Source: Pseudomonadota bacterium | GTDB lineage: Bacteria; Myxococcota; Myxococcia; Myxococcales; Anaeromyxobacteraceae | Assembly (NCBI GenBank): GCA_023411405.1 | Contig: JAEYOU010000201.1 | Span: 1 to 15,059, forward strand | Direction of reading: 5' to 3' | DNA length: 15,059 nt | Shown: positions 14,792-15,059 of the stretch, one piece after another | How positions within the stretch are numbered: the stretch's first letter is position 1 | Layout of the letters: every line of letters starts with the position of its first letter | Notes under the pieces: generated by a model | What the model was told of the DNA's origin: nothing | Database searches by the model: none | What the model saw: only the letters and a program-made list of their open reading frames with translations | Position numbers and translations under genes: made by a program

Positions 14792-15059
14792 ATGAAGAAC
14801 CCGTGTGCATGGTCGAGAAGGTGCTTCACGGCGGCGTTCGTCGCCGCGCTGTCGCTCGCCGCCTGCGAGCCGAGCTCGTACGCGACCGACGAAGCGTCTC
14901 CGGCCGGGGAGACGGCCGCCGCCGTCGCCCATACCTTCTACGTCTCTCCCACCGGCAGCGACGCCAACCCCGGCACGCTGTCCGCGCCCTTCCAGACGAT
15001 CGCGAAGGCGCGCGACGTGGTCCGGACCGTGAACGCCGCGATGAGCGGCGACGTCGTGG
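14792..15059 (+). CDS. Lipoprotein with right-handed parallel beta-helix domain, 5' part (runs off window)
   Basis: The first 89 codons are visible. ATG 14792 follows CAGGAG with a spacing of about six bases. The product starts with a basic and hydrophobic signal, RRCFTAAFVAALSLAAC, whose LSLAAC is a lipobox, with the lipidated cysteine at residue 25. A short Ser/Glu/Ala linker follows. Then comes HTFYVSPTGSDANPGTLSAP continuing FQTIAKARDVV, the very typical opening of pectate-lyase-like parallel beta-helix proteins (DUF1565-type), which often act on surface polysaccharides. The catalytic or helix-repeat part lies outside the window, so whether it is an enzyme cannot be told. It should be exported and anchored in a membrane. 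Its neighbours on the minus strand are the chemoreceptor and its binding protein. Confidence 0.85.
   Translation, partial: MKNPCAWSRRCFTAAFVAALSLAACEPSSYATDEASPAGETAAAVAHTFYVSPTGSDANPGTLSAPFQTIAKARDVVRTVNAAMSGDVV

Noticed and set aside
1..15059. CRISPR arrays, tRNA or rRNA genes, insertion sequences
   Set aside because: No short regularly spaced DNA repeats, RNA gene signatures, transposase motifs or terminal inverted repeats were seen anywhere in the window.

Overview
The window is very GC-rich, densely packed bacterial chromosome with strong G/C preference at third codon positions. Protein style (a poly-HAMP chemoreceptor, Cache-type receptor debris, a two-domain ADP-ribosylglycohydrolase, many methyltransferases) suggests a myxobacterium-like lineage such as Anaeromyxobacter. 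That placement is an inference from composition and gene content; no rRNA or tRNA is present to confirm it.

Layout, left to right. (1) Positions 2-448: the 3' part of a SAM-dependent methyltransferase. (2) Positions 477-4434: a tight plus-strand operon with a double ADP-ribosylglycohydrolase (two different subtypes in one chain), a possible 31-codon ORF, a radical-SAM protein of the spore-photoproduct-lyase-like (COG1533) type whose cysteines are spaced C-X3-C-X3-C, and a DUF2461 protein joined by a GTGA overlap. This set is the best candidate for an undescribed system. (3) Positions 4543-5620, minus strand: a shortened FAD-dependent monooxygenase that appears to have lost internal segments, followed by a chemoreceptor relic in which a Cache-domain piece is joined in frame to the far C-terminal tail of a chemoreceptor. 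(4) Positions 5691-7483, plus strand: a DUF429/RNase H-like protein and a methyltransferase, coupled by an ATGA overlap.

(5) Positions 7745-11183, plus strand: a complete carbohydrate ABC importer of the ribose/xylose class in the order binding protein, permease, double ATPase. No regulator or sugar kinase lies beside it, so the substrate is open. (6) Positions 11217-14486, minus strand: an 834-residue methyl-accepting chemotaxis protein with four tandem 91-residue units (eight HAMP-like modules), followed by a family-3 periplasmic binding protein whose ribosome-binding site overlaps the chemoreceptor stop codon. The binding protein has no permease or ATPase beside it, so it may be the ligand-loading partner of the receptor. 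(7) From 14792: the start of a lipoprotein with an apparent parallel beta-helix domain, running off the window and transcribed divergently from the chemoreceptor.

No insertion sequence, CRISPR array, tRNA, rRNA, attachment site or replication origin was recognised.
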